Source of the DNA: Paenibacillus terrae
GTDB taxonomy: Bacteria > Bacillota > Bacilli > Paenibacillales > Paenibacillaceae
Direction: 5' to 3'
Assembly: GCF_005217525.1 (NCBI RefSeq)
Contig: NZ_PNXQ01000016.1
Coordinates: forward strand, 608,865-672,864
Length of the DNA stretch: 64,000 nt
Shown here: positions 16,652 through 25,195 of the stretch, one piece after another
How the letters are laid out: every line of letters starts with the position of its first letter
How positions within the stretch are numbered: the stretch's first letter is position 1
Program-made: the position numbers and the translations under genes
The notes under the pieces: generated by a model
What the model was told of the DNA's origin: nothing
Database searches by the model: none
The model's input: the letters and a program-made list of their open reading frames with translations, nothing else

Positions 16652-17494
16652 TTACTCAGTCAACGATGGATAGCGCCAATCATCTTCCTCGTCCGCTTGC
16701 TGCTGATCTTCCACATTCACAGACAGTCCTGTGCTTTTCCAACGTCTCATCATTTCATCAGACATATAGTGATAGCTCAAATCCAGATGCTTCAGCCCTT
16801 TGATGCTTTCGCTAGCCAGTAGTGCCTCTGCCCCTTTATCGGACAACGTGCCTTGAGACAGATCAAGTACCTCCAGTTGTCCAATCGCAGTTGCGTTTGC
16901 CGCAGCAATCGCAATTTCATCCTGTATTTCACTATCCTTCAGCCCCAAATAGGTCAGCTTGGGAAAAAGATTGTCGTTCAGGAACGGTAATACGTCCTCC
17001 AGACCACCGTCAAAACCGTATTGATCCACGCCCAAGTACAGCTCCAGCTTACGCAGCTCTGGCAGCTCGGCATTACGAATCTCCTGAAGAACACTCGCTG
17101 GCAAACCTCCGCAAATAATAACCAATTCCTGAAGGTGGCTATGCCGCAATGGTTCCAGGCTCAGGTCCTGACTTCCTTTAACATAAAAGGATTCCAATGC
17201 TGGAAACGCCTCCAACAGCGGAGACAGATTCGTCTGATTAATCCACGAAACCTCACACTCGTCATATTCCATATCCCCGATAAACAGCTTACGCAGCTTC
17301 GGAAATTGATCTTTGTGCTTTACCAGCACCGGAATAAAATCCTCCGGCGATTGTTCATAGGCTCCGCCCCAATCTCCAATAATCAAATCCGTTATTTCTG
17401 CGCTCTCTGGCTTGACTGCCAGTTCTTCAATAAAATTGGCCATCGTTTGACCCTTCTCATAAGCTTCATAATCCACAACCAGCTTTACTTCCAT
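16652..17494 (-). CDS. STM4015 family leucine-rich-repeat protein
   Basis: 280 residues, acidic and cytoplasmic. From about residue 65 it carries leucine-rich repeats of about 23-28 residues (LRKLFIGDMEYDE, LESFYVKGSQDL, LQELVIICGG, LRKLELYLG, LTYLGLKDSEI, LEVLDLSQGTL, LKHLDLSYHYM), of the ribonuclease-inhibitor-like type. Such a scaffold usually binds a protein partner. It is the first gene of the operon, with GGAGG at good spacing before ATG 17494. It could present the substrate to the downstream enzymes, but this is inference only. Confidence 0.82.
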   Translation of the reverse strand: MEVKLVVDYEAYEKGQTMANFIEELAVKPESAEITDLIIGDWGGAYEQSPEDFIPVLVKHKDQFPKLRKLFIGDMEYDECEVSWINQTNLSPLLEAFPALESFYVKGSQDLSLEPLRHSHLQELVIICGGLPASVLQEIRNAELPELRKLELYLGVDQYGFDGGLEDVLPFLNDNLFPKLTYLGLKDSEIQDEIAIAAANATAIGQLEVLDLSQGTLSDKGAEALLASESIKGLKHLDLSYHYMSDEMMRRWKSTGLSVNVEDQQQADEEDDWRYPSLTE

Positions 17495-17651
17495 CTCGTA
17501 ATACCTCCGATCACTGATCTGAAAATGTAATAAATCCCTATCTCATAAACTATCTATTTCCAGTTTAGTCTATCCTATCATACCAATGTTCGTCAAAAAT
17601 AGACCCCTACCGACATCAATCCTATGTAAAATGTGCGCAATGAAATCAAAA

Positions 17652-17687
17652 CAGGGCAGCCCGGTAAAATTACTCCAGTCTGCCCTG
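17652..17687 (-). terminator. Terminator of the efflux operon
   Basis: CAGGGCAG and CTGCCCTG form a perfect 8-bp stem; on the minus strand TTTTGATTTC follows. It lies downstream of the stop at 17744. Confidence 0.65.
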
Positions 17688-17743
17688 CGCCTATACTCCC
17701 TAATAAATCTCTACTATATAATACATTAGATTTTGAAGCCGAA

Positions 17744-19210
17744 TTATTGGCTAATGGTGATTGGTGAGTTATCCGACAGCAACGCTAGATTATTCACGAT
17801 TACATTCTCTTCGTTGCTCAAGCCACTGGTAACCAGTGTTTGTGAGCCTGTCGTCTGAACCGTCTTCACTTCCTTGCGTTTCGCATGGTCACCATTCACA
17901 ACGTATACATATTGCTTGCCCTGATCCTTTTGAATCGCTGCGGTAGGAACGACAATACCTTCTTGTGCATTCGCAGCGACAAAGCTGATATCAGCCAGCA
18001 TACCGGATTTCAGTTTCACATCCGGATTTGCCACCGAAATTTTCACAGGATATCCTTTTCCACTTGCATCCAACGGGCTTACATTTTTCACTGTACCTGT
18101 TGTCACAATATTGGAAGCTGCTACACGAACCTGTACCTTGTCGCCTGCTTTTACATTGTTGATCTGCTCAGCAGGTACATAGATCAGTGTATTAACTGTA
18201 CTCAGGTTAGCAATGACCAGCGCAGGAGCCTGAGCGGATACCATTTCGCCTACTTCTGCATTTTTCGTACCAACAATACCGTTTATCGGTGATGTAATCA
18301 CAGTATCGTCAAGTGCGTCCTGAGCGATACTCACATTTAGCTGTGCCTGCTTGAGAGACTGTTGGCTGGACTCGATAACCGCTGTATTTTGAGATACCTT
18401 CAGTTGATTTTGTGCATTGCTGTAGCCGCTGTTAGCATTACTGTAGCTGTTTTTTGCAGAATCGTAGCTGTTACGGGCCGTAGTGAGCGCCTTCTGAGCA
18501 GCCACCAGTTGGTCCTGGGCATTAGCCTGGGCATTTTGCGCATTGTTGTATGCCGCTACTGCGTTCACAACGGCTGTTTTTGCTTGTTCCAATTGTGCTT
18601 GAGTACTCGCACCTGCATCAAACAGGCTTTGAGTGCGCGTTACATTTTTCTGAGCATCCACCAGCGCTTGCTGCGTTTGCTTCACCGTATTGGCCGCCGA
18701 GGAAACGCCGTGTGTTGCCTGTTCTACGGCTGTAGTAGCCTGATTAATGGCTCCCTGCGCCTGATTGATTGCGCTTTGGGACTGAATCACGCCACTTTTG
18801 GATTGTACTACGCCCGAGTTGGCTTGAACCATTGTTGATTCATGGGATGCCTGAGCAGAACTCACTCCTGCTGCTGCCGCAGCTGCTGCGGCACGGGCTT
18901 TCGCCACATTATTCCGCATGTCCTTGTCATCAAGCTTGAACAGCACTTGACCTTTTTTGACCTCTGAGCCAATATCCACAGGCAGTTCAACTACTTTACC
19001 GCCCACTTTTGGAACGATATTCACCGTCTCCGAAGGTGTTACCGTTCCTGTATAAATGTTCCCTTGCCCAATGATACCCTGCTGCGCTTGGCTGATCTTG
19101 ACAGGAACGACCATATCCTGCGCCGCCCCGCTATTACTGGAGCAGCCTGCCAGCACTGCGCCGCCGAGCACTAAGGCCGCTAATGTACTTTCTACTCTCA
19201 ATATTTTCAT
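17744..19210 (-). CDS. RND/ABC-type periplasmic adaptor (membrane-fusion) lipoprotein
   Basis: 488 residues from ATG 19210 (AAAGGA upstream); the open frame extends further but without a ribosome site. The signal peptide ends in the lipobox VLAGC with Cys23. The mature protein has a biotinyl-lipoyl half (VVELPVDIGSEVKKGQVLFK), a very long Ala/Gln/Ser/Asn-rich coiled coil of about 200 residues (about 110-310), the second lipoyl half (TVITSPINGIVGTKNAEVGE) and beta-barrel domains. This is the MdtA/YknX-like architecture. It is the last gene of an operon with a DHA2 pump and a second adaptor. Its coiled coil is unusually long for a Gram-positive adaptor. Confidence 0.88.
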   Translation of the reverse strand: MKILRVESTLAALVLGGAVLAGCSSNSGAAQDMVVPVKISQAQQGIIGQGNIYTGTVTPSETVNIVPKVGGKVVELPVDIGSEVKKGQVLFKLDDKDMRNNVAKARAAAAAAAAGVSSAQASHESTMVQANSGVVQSKSGVIQSQSAINQAQGAINQATTAVEQATHGVSSAANTVKQTQQALVDAQKNVTRTQSLFDAGASTQAQLEQAKTAVVNAVAAYNNAQNAQANAQDQLVAAQKALTTARNSYDSAKNSYSNANSGYSNAQNQLKVSQNTAVIESSQQSLKQAQLNVSIAQDALDDTVITSPINGIVGTKNAEVGEMVSAQAPALVIANLSTVNTLIYVPAEQINNVKAGDKVQVRVAASNIVTTGTVKNVSPLDASGKGYPVKISVANPDVKLKSGMLADISFVAANAQEGIVVPTAAIQKDQGKQYVYVVNGDHAKRKEVKTVQTTGSQTLVTSGLSNEENVIVNNLALLSDNSPITISQ

Positions 19211-19275
19211 GATAATTTCCTTTCTTTCTGTCCGTGGAAATAATGTAAGCCATCCAGTCGATATTTTGTAGTTCT

Positions 19276-20796
19276 TTATAAAGCTTCCGGCTGTGTCTTT
19301 GCTTTCTTCCTCTGAATAAACAAAAAGATTAGTGGAATCGTGCAAAACAGCGGTATGGATGAAATGAGGAATGTATCCCCAATTCCTCTTGATGTGGCAT
19401 CCAGTGTGATTAAGCTACTTATGGATGACATCCATGAGCTGCCCAACGACGCTTGCAGCGCATGAGCCGCGTCCGGTGTAACAGTCTCTGAAATTTGTTG
19501 GGCATGAGCCGCCGAACGACTTTGCATAATCGCTGTCAGCACTGCAATAGCCATAGAAGCTGCAACGGTACGTACCAGATTGGATGCTGTAGACGCATTC
19601 GCTACTTTACTTGGATGAACAGCGTTCATACCGACCGTAGACAATGGCATCATACAAATGCCGATTCCCAGACCCCGAAATGCCATTACCGTTTCTAGCC
19701 AAATATGCGGTGTGTCTGGCGTAAGTTGATGCAAATGATATGTCATGAAGCTGGTCAACGTCAGGCCAACAAGTCCCAGGGGCACAATGCCGAACTTATC
19801 AAATAACCGCCCGGCAATCGGCATCATAGCCGCCATTGCAATCGCCTGTGGAATGAGGATGATTCCGGTATCAATCGGTGACACATGCTGAATATTTTGC
19901 AAAAACAACGGTGTCAAAAACGTTCCTCCGTACATTCCCATCATGACCAGACTGGAGGCAATGACACTAATCGTATATTTTGAATTTTTAAATAATGAAA
20001 TTTCAATTACAGCATTGTCTTTTCCGCTTTCCACATAAATAAGAAAGACAAGCGCCCAGAAGGCGACGAACAGTAGAGATACAATTTTAAAAGAGGTCCA
20101 GCCATCATGCTGCCCGTTAGTCAGTGCGTACAAGAGCGTCCCTGCACAAGTTGCGGCCAACAAAAAGCCCGGCAAATCAAACGGCTTTGGTGTTGCTTTA
20201 GGCGGCTCTTTGATTAGTAGAATGACCATTAAAATTGCAAATAAAGCTACAGGCAGACTGACAATAAACAGAAAACGCCAGTTAAACCATTCAATTAAGT
20301 ATCCACTCAGCGTAGGTCCTACAGCTGGCGCTGCCATTGCGGCGATCCCCCAGATACCAAGGGACATACCAATTTGTTCACGTGGCATGATTTTGTAAAT
20401 AATCGTCATGCTTAGCGGCATAATGACACCGCCTCCCAATCCAGCCAGTACCCGTGCTGCGATCAGAGAAGAATCACTCCATGCAAAAATACATATTCCC
20501 GTTCCCAGCGAGAACACGCTGAGGGCAAGTATTAAAAACTTTTTGTATCCGATACGCTGCTCCATATATCCGGTAATCGGGACGATTACACCAGATGCAA
20601 GCGTGTAACCTGTAATAACCCACTGAATACGTGTCGTCGTTGACCCTAAGTCCGTCGTCAATCGAGGAATGGCGACATTGATCAGACTGTTGTTCAGAAT
20701 GGCGACAAAGGCGCCTAAAACGATGGCAAAAAAAGCAAGCCAGCGTTCTTTGGAAGAATCAGTCGAAGGAGCAGCAGCAGTTTCATTGGCAGCCAC
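19276..20796 (-). CDS. DHA2 family MFS multidrug efflux pump (EmrB/QacA type)
   Basis: 506 residues with about 14 predicted membrane helices. DHA2 hallmarks are visible: the first helix VLGAFVAILNNSLINVAIPR, motif A-like GYMEQRIGYKKFLILAL, and the proton-antiporter motif C segment (GIAAMAAPAVGPTLSGYLIE). It starts with GTG 20796 behind AAGGAGGGG. It is the middle gene of an operon: the EmrA-like adaptor ends 15 bp upstream and the lipoprotein adaptor begins 65 bp downstream. It exports hydrophobic compounds by proton antiport; the substrates are not deducible. Confidence 0.92.
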   Translation of the reverse strand: MAANETAAAPSTDSSKERWLAFFAIVLGAFVAILNNSLINVAIPRLTTDLGSTTTRIQWVITGYTLASGVIVPITGYMEQRIGYKKFLILALSVFSLGTGICIFAWSDSSLIAARVLAGLGGGVIMPLSMTIIYKIMPREQIGMSLGIWGIAAMAAPAVGPTLSGYLIEWFNWRFLFIVSLPVALFAILMVILLIKEPPKATPKPFDLPGFLLAATCAGTLLYALTNGQHDGWTSFKIVSLLFVAFWALVFLIYVESGKDNAVIEISLFKNSKYTISVIASSLVMMGMYGGTFLTPLFLQNIQHVSPIDTGIILIPQAIAMAAMMPIAGRLFDKFGIVPLGLVGLTLTSFMTYHLHQLTPDTPHIWLETVMAFRGLGIGICMMPLSTVGMNAVHPSKVANASTASNLVRTVAASMAIAVLTAIMQSRSAAHAQQISETVTPDAAHALQASLGSSWMSSISSLITLDATSRGIGDTFLISSIPLFCTIPLIFLFIQRKKAKTQPEAL

Positions 20797-20811
20797 ATGG
20801 ACCCCTCCTTT

Positions 20812-21465
20812 TTAAGGTGTATGGATTTTAACTTCCACGTTCGTTCCTGGAATGAGCTTCATATCCTTCGGCTTGTTAACAGCTATTTCTACAGGCACAC
20901 GCTGGGTCACCTTGTTAAAGTTACCGCTTGTGTTTACGGCAGGAATGAGCGAGAACACCGCATTTGAGGCTTCGCCCACTTTGCGAACTTTGCCTTGAAT
21001 CGTCTTGTCGCCTGCTGCATCAAGCGTAATGTCAACAAGCTGTCCCGGTTTAATGCGGTCAATATCGGTTTCTTCAATATTCGTGGAGACATACAGACTG
21101 TTCATATCAACCATGGTCGCAACAGCACTGCCCGGAGAACCGATTTCATGCTCCTTCGAATAAATCTTAATAACGGTACCGTTGATCGGCGCACGCAGAA
21201 CGGACTTGCTAATCATGCTGGAATCCAGCCCCGATACATCCTGCTCCGCAATCGGTTCATTGCGCTGAAGAACATCGCCTTCCTCCACATCAATGTGTGT
21301 AATCTCTCCTGAAATTTGCGGCATTACCTTATATTGATCCGCTTGAATACGCGCATCGTCACTCTTAACAAAGTGTGTTGCCTGATACCAATAATAGTAG
21401 CCAATGACTCCGCCGCTCAGAATGAGCAGTACGATGAGAATTGGCAGTACAGTTTTCTTACTCAC
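20812..21465 (-). CDS. HlyD/EmrA-type efflux adaptor protein
   Basis: 217 residues from GTG 21465 (AGGGGTG 6 bp upstream); an earlier start at 21507 lacks a ribosome site. A single N-terminal membrane helix (PILIVLLILSGGVIGYYYW) is followed by a short HlyD-like body: YKVMPQISGEITHIDVEEGD (lipoyl half) and VLRAPINGTVIKIYSKEHEI (second half) with almost no coiled coil between them. That makes it a very compact adaptor. It is the first gene of the efflux operon, directly before the DHA2 pump, the EmrA-EmrB order. A perfect 9-bp inverted repeat lies 42 bp upstream. Confidence 0.88.
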   Translation of the reverse strand: MSKKTVLPILIVLLILSGGVIGYYYWYQATHFVKSDDARIQADQYKVMPQISGEITHIDVEEGDVLQRNEPIAEQDVSGLDSSMISKSVLRAPINGTVIKIYSKEHEIGSPGSAVATMVDMNSLYVSTNIEETDIDRIKPGQLVDITLDAAGDKTIQGKVRKVGEASNAVFSLIPAVNTSGNFNKVTQRVPVEIAVNKPKDMKLIPGTNVEVKIHTP

Positions 21466-21506
21466 TTCTTCCACCCCTGTTGTCCAAAAAATTTTATTAT
21501 TCAACA

Positions 21507-21532
21507 CTAATATTTTAATTTTGAAATATTAG
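21507..21532. promoter_or_regulatory. Candidate operator of the efflux operon
   Basis: CTAATATTT and AAATATTAG are perfect 9-bp inverted arms around an 8-bp spacer. It overlaps a possible -10 on the minus strand. The size and AT-rich arms resemble MarR or TetR operators. The remaining gap to 21749 is AT-rich and shows nothing else I can name. Confidence 0.5.
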
Positions 21533-21749
21533 GGCATCAAACCAAACCGTAAACGTAAAATAAACACATGGCAGCATACCATGAAAAAGAATGAACATTA
21601 TTTATGTACGTAGGCAATCCTTGTCTATGCTCACACACACCGTCTCCTTTATATTTAAATATTTTCATATAAATATCGTACATTGAAGTATTATAGTTAT
21701 ATTTATCTATTCAGGCAATATAAATTTTCAGTTTTTCAAAAAAAATTCA

Positions 21750-21777
21750 TAAAAAAGAGCCTTGCTTTCCAAGGCTC
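21750..21777 (-). terminator. Terminator of the flavodoxin operon
   Basis: GAGCCTTG and CAAGGCTC form a perfect 8-bp stem with a 5-base loop; on the minus strand TTTTTTATG follows. It lies about 48 bp after the stop at 21825. Confidence 0.85.
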
Positions 21778-21824
21778 CTTCAACGAAGAGGTGTTATTCA
21801 TATTTAAAGGGGTTTAAAAATGTA

Positions 21825-22643
21825 CTAAGAGAAAAGCAAAGTCCCCAATAATCGTTCTTTACAGTTTTTGGCCTCCTGCTGCTCTTTTGGGTTTTTATCC
21901 ATCCTGTTGCTATTGCCCTGTGATCGTTGTCCCCCTATGCAGGCTCCACAGTGACATCGTTCTGTTGTCGCGTGTACATCCTCTCTGGAGTCCCGTAATA
22001 ACCGAACGTAATCCAGAGATTGCTGTAAAGAAGCAGGACCCGGGATAAATCGGACTTTTTTTCCTTCCAGCAGACAGGAGACCTCAATGAGCTGAGGAAG
22101 AGCACCAAATGCATAATAACAAAAAACATTCGTCAAATGTTGAAATGTATGAATAACGTTGAGATTATAATCCACGATGTACTTCTGAATCAGTAAGGAA
22201 TCGGCTCCAGCTGACAGTTGCCAGGCCGCCTGCACAATAATCGAAATGTCAACCTCAAGCTCAGGGACCGACGTGCAAAATTGCTCGTACAACATCACTG
22301 GCACTGACAAGTCCCTATTTAACGCACAAATTTTAGACAGCTCGCCTGACACTTTATTTTTGACGTCCCAGTAATGGAACAACGATTCGAAGCCGGTTGG
22401 CTGTGTGGGCCACCATTTCTCCAGCACGTACTGGACGGGGATTTCCCGCCGCACCTCTACTTCCATTCCGAAGTATTCATTTAGCGCATGCCCTACCGCA
22501 TATTGAACCCGTTGCCTCCAATTCCAGCCTTCACGCCCGCGCTTTCCCTGCGATTGACGGGTAGACTGAGGAGTTCTCCACATCTCCTCAAGCTGATAGT
22601 CGTGCAGAAGAGGAAAGCCGCTTAAGCTATCGCTGTTGCGCAT
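21825..22643 (-). CDS. Protein of unknown function in Fur-controlled flavodoxin operon
   Basis: 272 residues; not recognised. ATG 22643 with GAGGG at 6-7 bp is preferred over the longer frame to 22715, which would overlap the flavodoxin gene. The protein is soluble, rich in Trp and aromatic residues in the first half (KRGREGWNWRQR, EKWWPTQPTGFESLFHYWDV) and contains a compact cysteine cluster near the C-terminus (HCGAC within ERCHCGACIG), followed by a polar tail. The cluster could bind a metal or Fe-S centre. It begins 20 bp after the flavodoxin stop, so iron starvation should induce both. The function is open. Confidence 0.7.
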   Translation of the reverse strand: MRNSDSLSGFPLLHDYQLEEMWRTPQSTRQSQGKRGREGWNWRQRVQYAVGHALNEYFGMEVEVRREIPVQYVLEKWWPTQPTGFESLFHYWDVKNKVSGELSKICALNRDLSVPVMLYEQFCTSVPELEVDISIIVQAAWQLSAGADSLLIQKYIVDYNLNVIHTFQHLTNVFCYYAFGALPQLIEVSCLLEGKKVRFIPGPASLQQSLDYVRLLRDSREDVHATTERCHCGACIGGQRSQGNSNRMDKNPKEQQEAKNCKERLLGTLLFS

Positions 22644-22663
22644 ACCTATCCCTCGCTCTCTTC

Positions 22664-23122
22664 TCAGGACACCCCAATACCAGCCTGTGCAAATTGTCTT
22701 CCGTAAGCCCTGCAATTTTCCTTCTCATCATCCAGTGGGTTGAATTCGATCTTCAAGCTCTCCTGAACAACAGCTGCACCACGTTCTTTGACTTTTTCCT
22801 CTACCAGGTCAACCGCACCGCAGAATTGCGTATAGGATGTATCTCCGCTGCCAAATACAGCGGTCTTTTTACCGGACAAATCAAGCTCATCCAGTTCCTC
22901 GTAAAAATCTAAAAATTCATCAGGAAGCTCACCATCTCCCCATGTATATACACCCAACAGGAACCCGTCATAGCCGAGCAGTTCCTGCGCGCTGCAATCA
23001 TACGAAGCCTTCAACTCCGCCTCATGTCCTGCCTGGCGGACGCCTTCGGCGATCAATTCTGCGATTTCCTCTGTATTACCAGTCATACTGGCATAAGCAA
23101 TCATGATTTTACCCAAGTTCAT
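22664..23122 (-). CDS. Flavodoxin, short-chain
   Basis: 152 residues. The FMN phosphate-binding loop is at the N-terminus (YASMTGNTEEIAE), and the isoalloxazine-binding aromatic loops are YTWGDGELPDEF (about residues 59-70) and GSGDTSYTQFCGAVD. It carries electrons in the cytosol and typically replaces ferredoxin when iron is scarce. A textbook Fur box lies between its -35 and -10 elements (23172-23201), which supports iron-starvation induction. It is the first gene of a two-gene operon with an unknown protein. Confidence 0.94.
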   Translation of the reverse strand: MNLGKIMIAYASMTGNTEEIAELIAEGVRQAGHEAELKASYDCSAQELLGYDGFLLGVYTWGDGELPDEFLDFYEELDELDLSGKKTAVFGSGDTSYTQFCGAVDLVEEKVKERGAAVVQESLKIEFNPLDDEKENCRAYGRQFAQAGIGVS

Positions 23123-23171
23123 CCCTCACTTTTGTTAGACATATGGAATGCATTCATTCCCTATTACTTAA

Positions 23172-23201
23172 ATAATATTTGATAATGATTCTCATTGTCA
23201 A
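23172..23201 (-). promoter_or_regulatory. Fur box inside the flavodoxin promoter
   Basis: On the minus strand TTGACA (23201-23196), 18-bp spacer, TATTAT (23177-23172). The spacer holds GATAATGATTCTCATTGTC (23181-23199), differing from the 19-bp Fur consensus at only a few positions. Confidence 0.85.
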
Positions 23202-23245
23202 ATATTAATTTCAAATAAGTGTTTTACACATGGTGCAACATACGC

Positions 23246-23272
23246 AAAACAGCCGCATAGCATGCGGCTGTT
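23246..23272 (-). terminator. Hairpin downstream of araA
   Basis: ACAGCCGCAT and ATGCGGCTGT form a 10-bp stem with a 3-base loop; on the minus strand TTTTGCG follows. A weaker repeat GCTGCTT/AAGCAGC lies at about 23295-23312. Confidence 0.6.
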
Positions 23273-23332
23273 CGCTGATAAACCCTATGAGTAGGCTGCT
23301 TCAACAAGCAGCTTGTTTATTTATTGCATCCA

Positions 23333-24814
23333 TTATTTATTACGCCAGTACAGTTCATTCCATTGCAGCTCCTGACGGAACTGACGGATGTTCGTGTTGT
23401 TGTCAATGACGACGGCTTCTATGCCTGTCAGCTCTGCGTAATCCAGCAATTGCTCCGTGGTTACAGCATAGGACAACACCGTATGATGCGCTCCACCCGC
23501 ATGAATCCATGCTTCTGCGGACACTTCCAGAGAAGGCTCAGGTTTCCATAAAACGCTGGCTACAGGCAGCTTCGGCATTTGGTTTTTATTTTCCACAGCA
23601 TGGATTTGGTTAATAATCAGACGGTAACGTCCTCCCAATTCAATGATGGATGCTACAAGCGCCTTACCCGGTTTGCCTTCAAAAATAAGACGAGCCGGAT
23701 CGGCTTTGCCGCCAATACCCAACGGTTGAACATCAATACGCGGTTTGTTTACAGCAATCGTCGGACATACCTCCAGCATATGAGAACCCAAATTCAGTTC
23801 ATTGCCCGGCTCCAAATGATAGGTGTAATCTTCCATAAAGGAAGTATCCACATTATTCGCCATCAGCTTCATCAGGCGCGTCAACGCTGCCGTTTTCCAG
23901 TCACCCTCGCCGCCGAATCCGTAACCTTGGGCCATCAAACGCTGAACCGCCAAACCAGGCAGTTGTTTCAGACCATGCAGGTCTTCAAACGTTGTCGTAA
24001 AGGCTCCAAATTCTCCGTCCTGCAAAAACTTTTTCAAGCCCAGCTCAATACGAGCCTGCTCCAAAATAGAATCACGTACTGCTCCCGGTTGCTTGGCTTC
24101 TGCGGATAGCTCATACAGGTCATGGTATTCCTCGAACAGGGAGTTAATATCCCCCTCTGACACGTTATTAACGACCTCAACCAGATCACCCACACCATAG
24201 CCATTGATTGACCAGCCCAACTGGGCCTGAGCAGATACTTTGTTGCCGTCGGTTACAGCTACTTCACGCATATTGTCACCAAAACGGGCTACTTTGAGAT
24301 TTTGGCTTTCGCTATAAGCAGCAGCCGTGGACATCCAGCCGCCGATGCGTTTCTGAACGCCTTCTTCCTCCCAATAGCCAACAACGACTTTGCGAGTTAC
24401 ACCCAGACGGGCACCGATAAAGCCAAATTCACGGTCACCATGCGCGGATTGGTTCAGGTTCATAAAGTCCATATCAATACTATCCCAAGGGATATCACGG
24501 TTAAATTGAGTATGCAGGTGCAACAATGGCTTTGCCAAACGCGTCAAGCCAGCAATCCACATTTTCGCTGGAGAAAATGTATGCATCCAGGTAATAATCC
24601 CTGCACACAGGTCATCTCCGTTCGCATCAATAATAAGACGGCGAATCGCGTCAGAATTCGTCAGAACCGGCTTTAATACCACTTCAAATGGTAAATGACC
24701 ACTTCGGTTCAATCCCTCAACAATTTGACGAGAATGCTCTTGTACCTGATCGAGCGTCTCGGGTCCATACAAATGCTGACTTCCTGTAGCAAACCAAAAT
24801 TTAAACGGTTTCAT
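23333..24814 (-). CDS. araA: L-arabinose isomerase
   Basis: 493 residues, the normal AraA length. Typical family segments are [18 protein letters not shown] at the N-terminus, [20 protein letters not shown], and [17 protein letters not shown]. It converts L-arabinose to L-ribulose in the cytosol, the first step of arabinose use. Two AraR-type boxes and a possible catabolite-response site lie upstream, so induction by arabinose and glucose repression are expected. No araB, araD or araR gene is adjacent in the window, and a hairpin follows the gene, so it appears monocistronic here. Confidence 0.96.
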   Translation of the reverse strand: MKPFKFWFATGSQHLYGPETLDQVQEHSRQIVEGLNRSGHLPFEVVLKPVLTNSDAIRRLIIDANGDDLCAGIITWMHTFSPAKMWIAGLTRLAKPLLHLHTQFNRDIPWDSIDMDFMNLNQSAHGDREFGFIGARLGVTRKVVVGYWEEEGVQKRIGGWMSTAAAYSESQNLKVARFGDNMREVAVTDGNKVSAQAQLGWSINGYGVGDLVEVVNNVSEGDINSLFEEYHDLYELSAEAKQPGAVRDSILEQARIELGLKKFLQDGEFGAFTTTFEDLHGLKQLPGLAVQRLMAQGYGFGGEGDWKTAALTRLMKLMANNVDTSFMEDYTYHLEPGNELNLGSHMLEVCPTIAVNKPRIDVQPLGIGGKADPARLIFEGKPGKALVASIIELGGRYRLIINQIHAVENKNQMPKLPVASVLWKPEPSLEVSAEAWIHAGGAHHTVLSYAVTTEQLLDYAELTGIEAVVIDNNTNIRQFRQELQWNELYWRNK

Positions 24815-24874
24815 AATTAAAAATTCCTCCTGTCAGGAAATAAGTATAGTTGCAGCTGTATTCATAGATAAACT

Positions 24875-24890
24875 ATTATGTACGTACAAT
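24875..24890. promoter_or_regulatory. AraR operator 1
   Basis: ATTATGTACGTACAAT, with the GTACGTAC core of Bacillus AraR boxes. 61 bp upstream of the araA start. Confidence 0.85.
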
Positions 24891-24925
24891 CTAATATTTT
24901 TCTCAATATTATGATGAAAAATGAT

Positions 24926-24943
24926 TAGTTGTACGTACAAGTA
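24926..24943. promoter_or_regulatory. AraR operator 2
   Basis: AGTTGTACGTACAAGT around the same core. The centres of the two boxes are 51 bp apart, close to five helical turns, as needed for cooperative binding or looping. Confidence 0.85.
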
Positions 24944-24963
24944 GGATTGACTTCATTTTAATA

Positions 24964-24977
24964 TGGAAGCGCTCTAA
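24964..24977. promoter_or_regulatory. Possible catabolite-response element (cre)
   Basis: TGGAAGCGCTCTAA resembles the CcpA site TGWAANCGNTNWCA with two mismatches. It lies upstream of both AraR boxes. Confidence 0.45.
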
Positions 24978-25098
24978 TTACAAGTGTATTCGGCAAAAAA
25001 ATATTTTTTATCTGGAAACTGAGCACTTCTCCTAGGTTAATGTCCTAAGCATCTTAGTAAACAAGCACGTAAGCCCTAATAGTCATGACATATCAAAC

Positions 25099-25130
25099 AA
25101 TGCCAAGCCCTATAATTAGGACTTGGCATT
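25099..25130 (-). terminator. Terminator of the NRPS-exporter operon
   Basis: AATGCCAAG and CTTGGCATT form a perfect 9-bp stem; on the minus strand TTGTTTGAT follows. About 65 bp after the exporter stop codon. Confidence 0.65.
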
Positions 25131-25195
25131 GTTGTGAGGAAATTCCCACACAAAGTTGATCATCTATTTTACATGAAAAACAGACATTAAAACTT

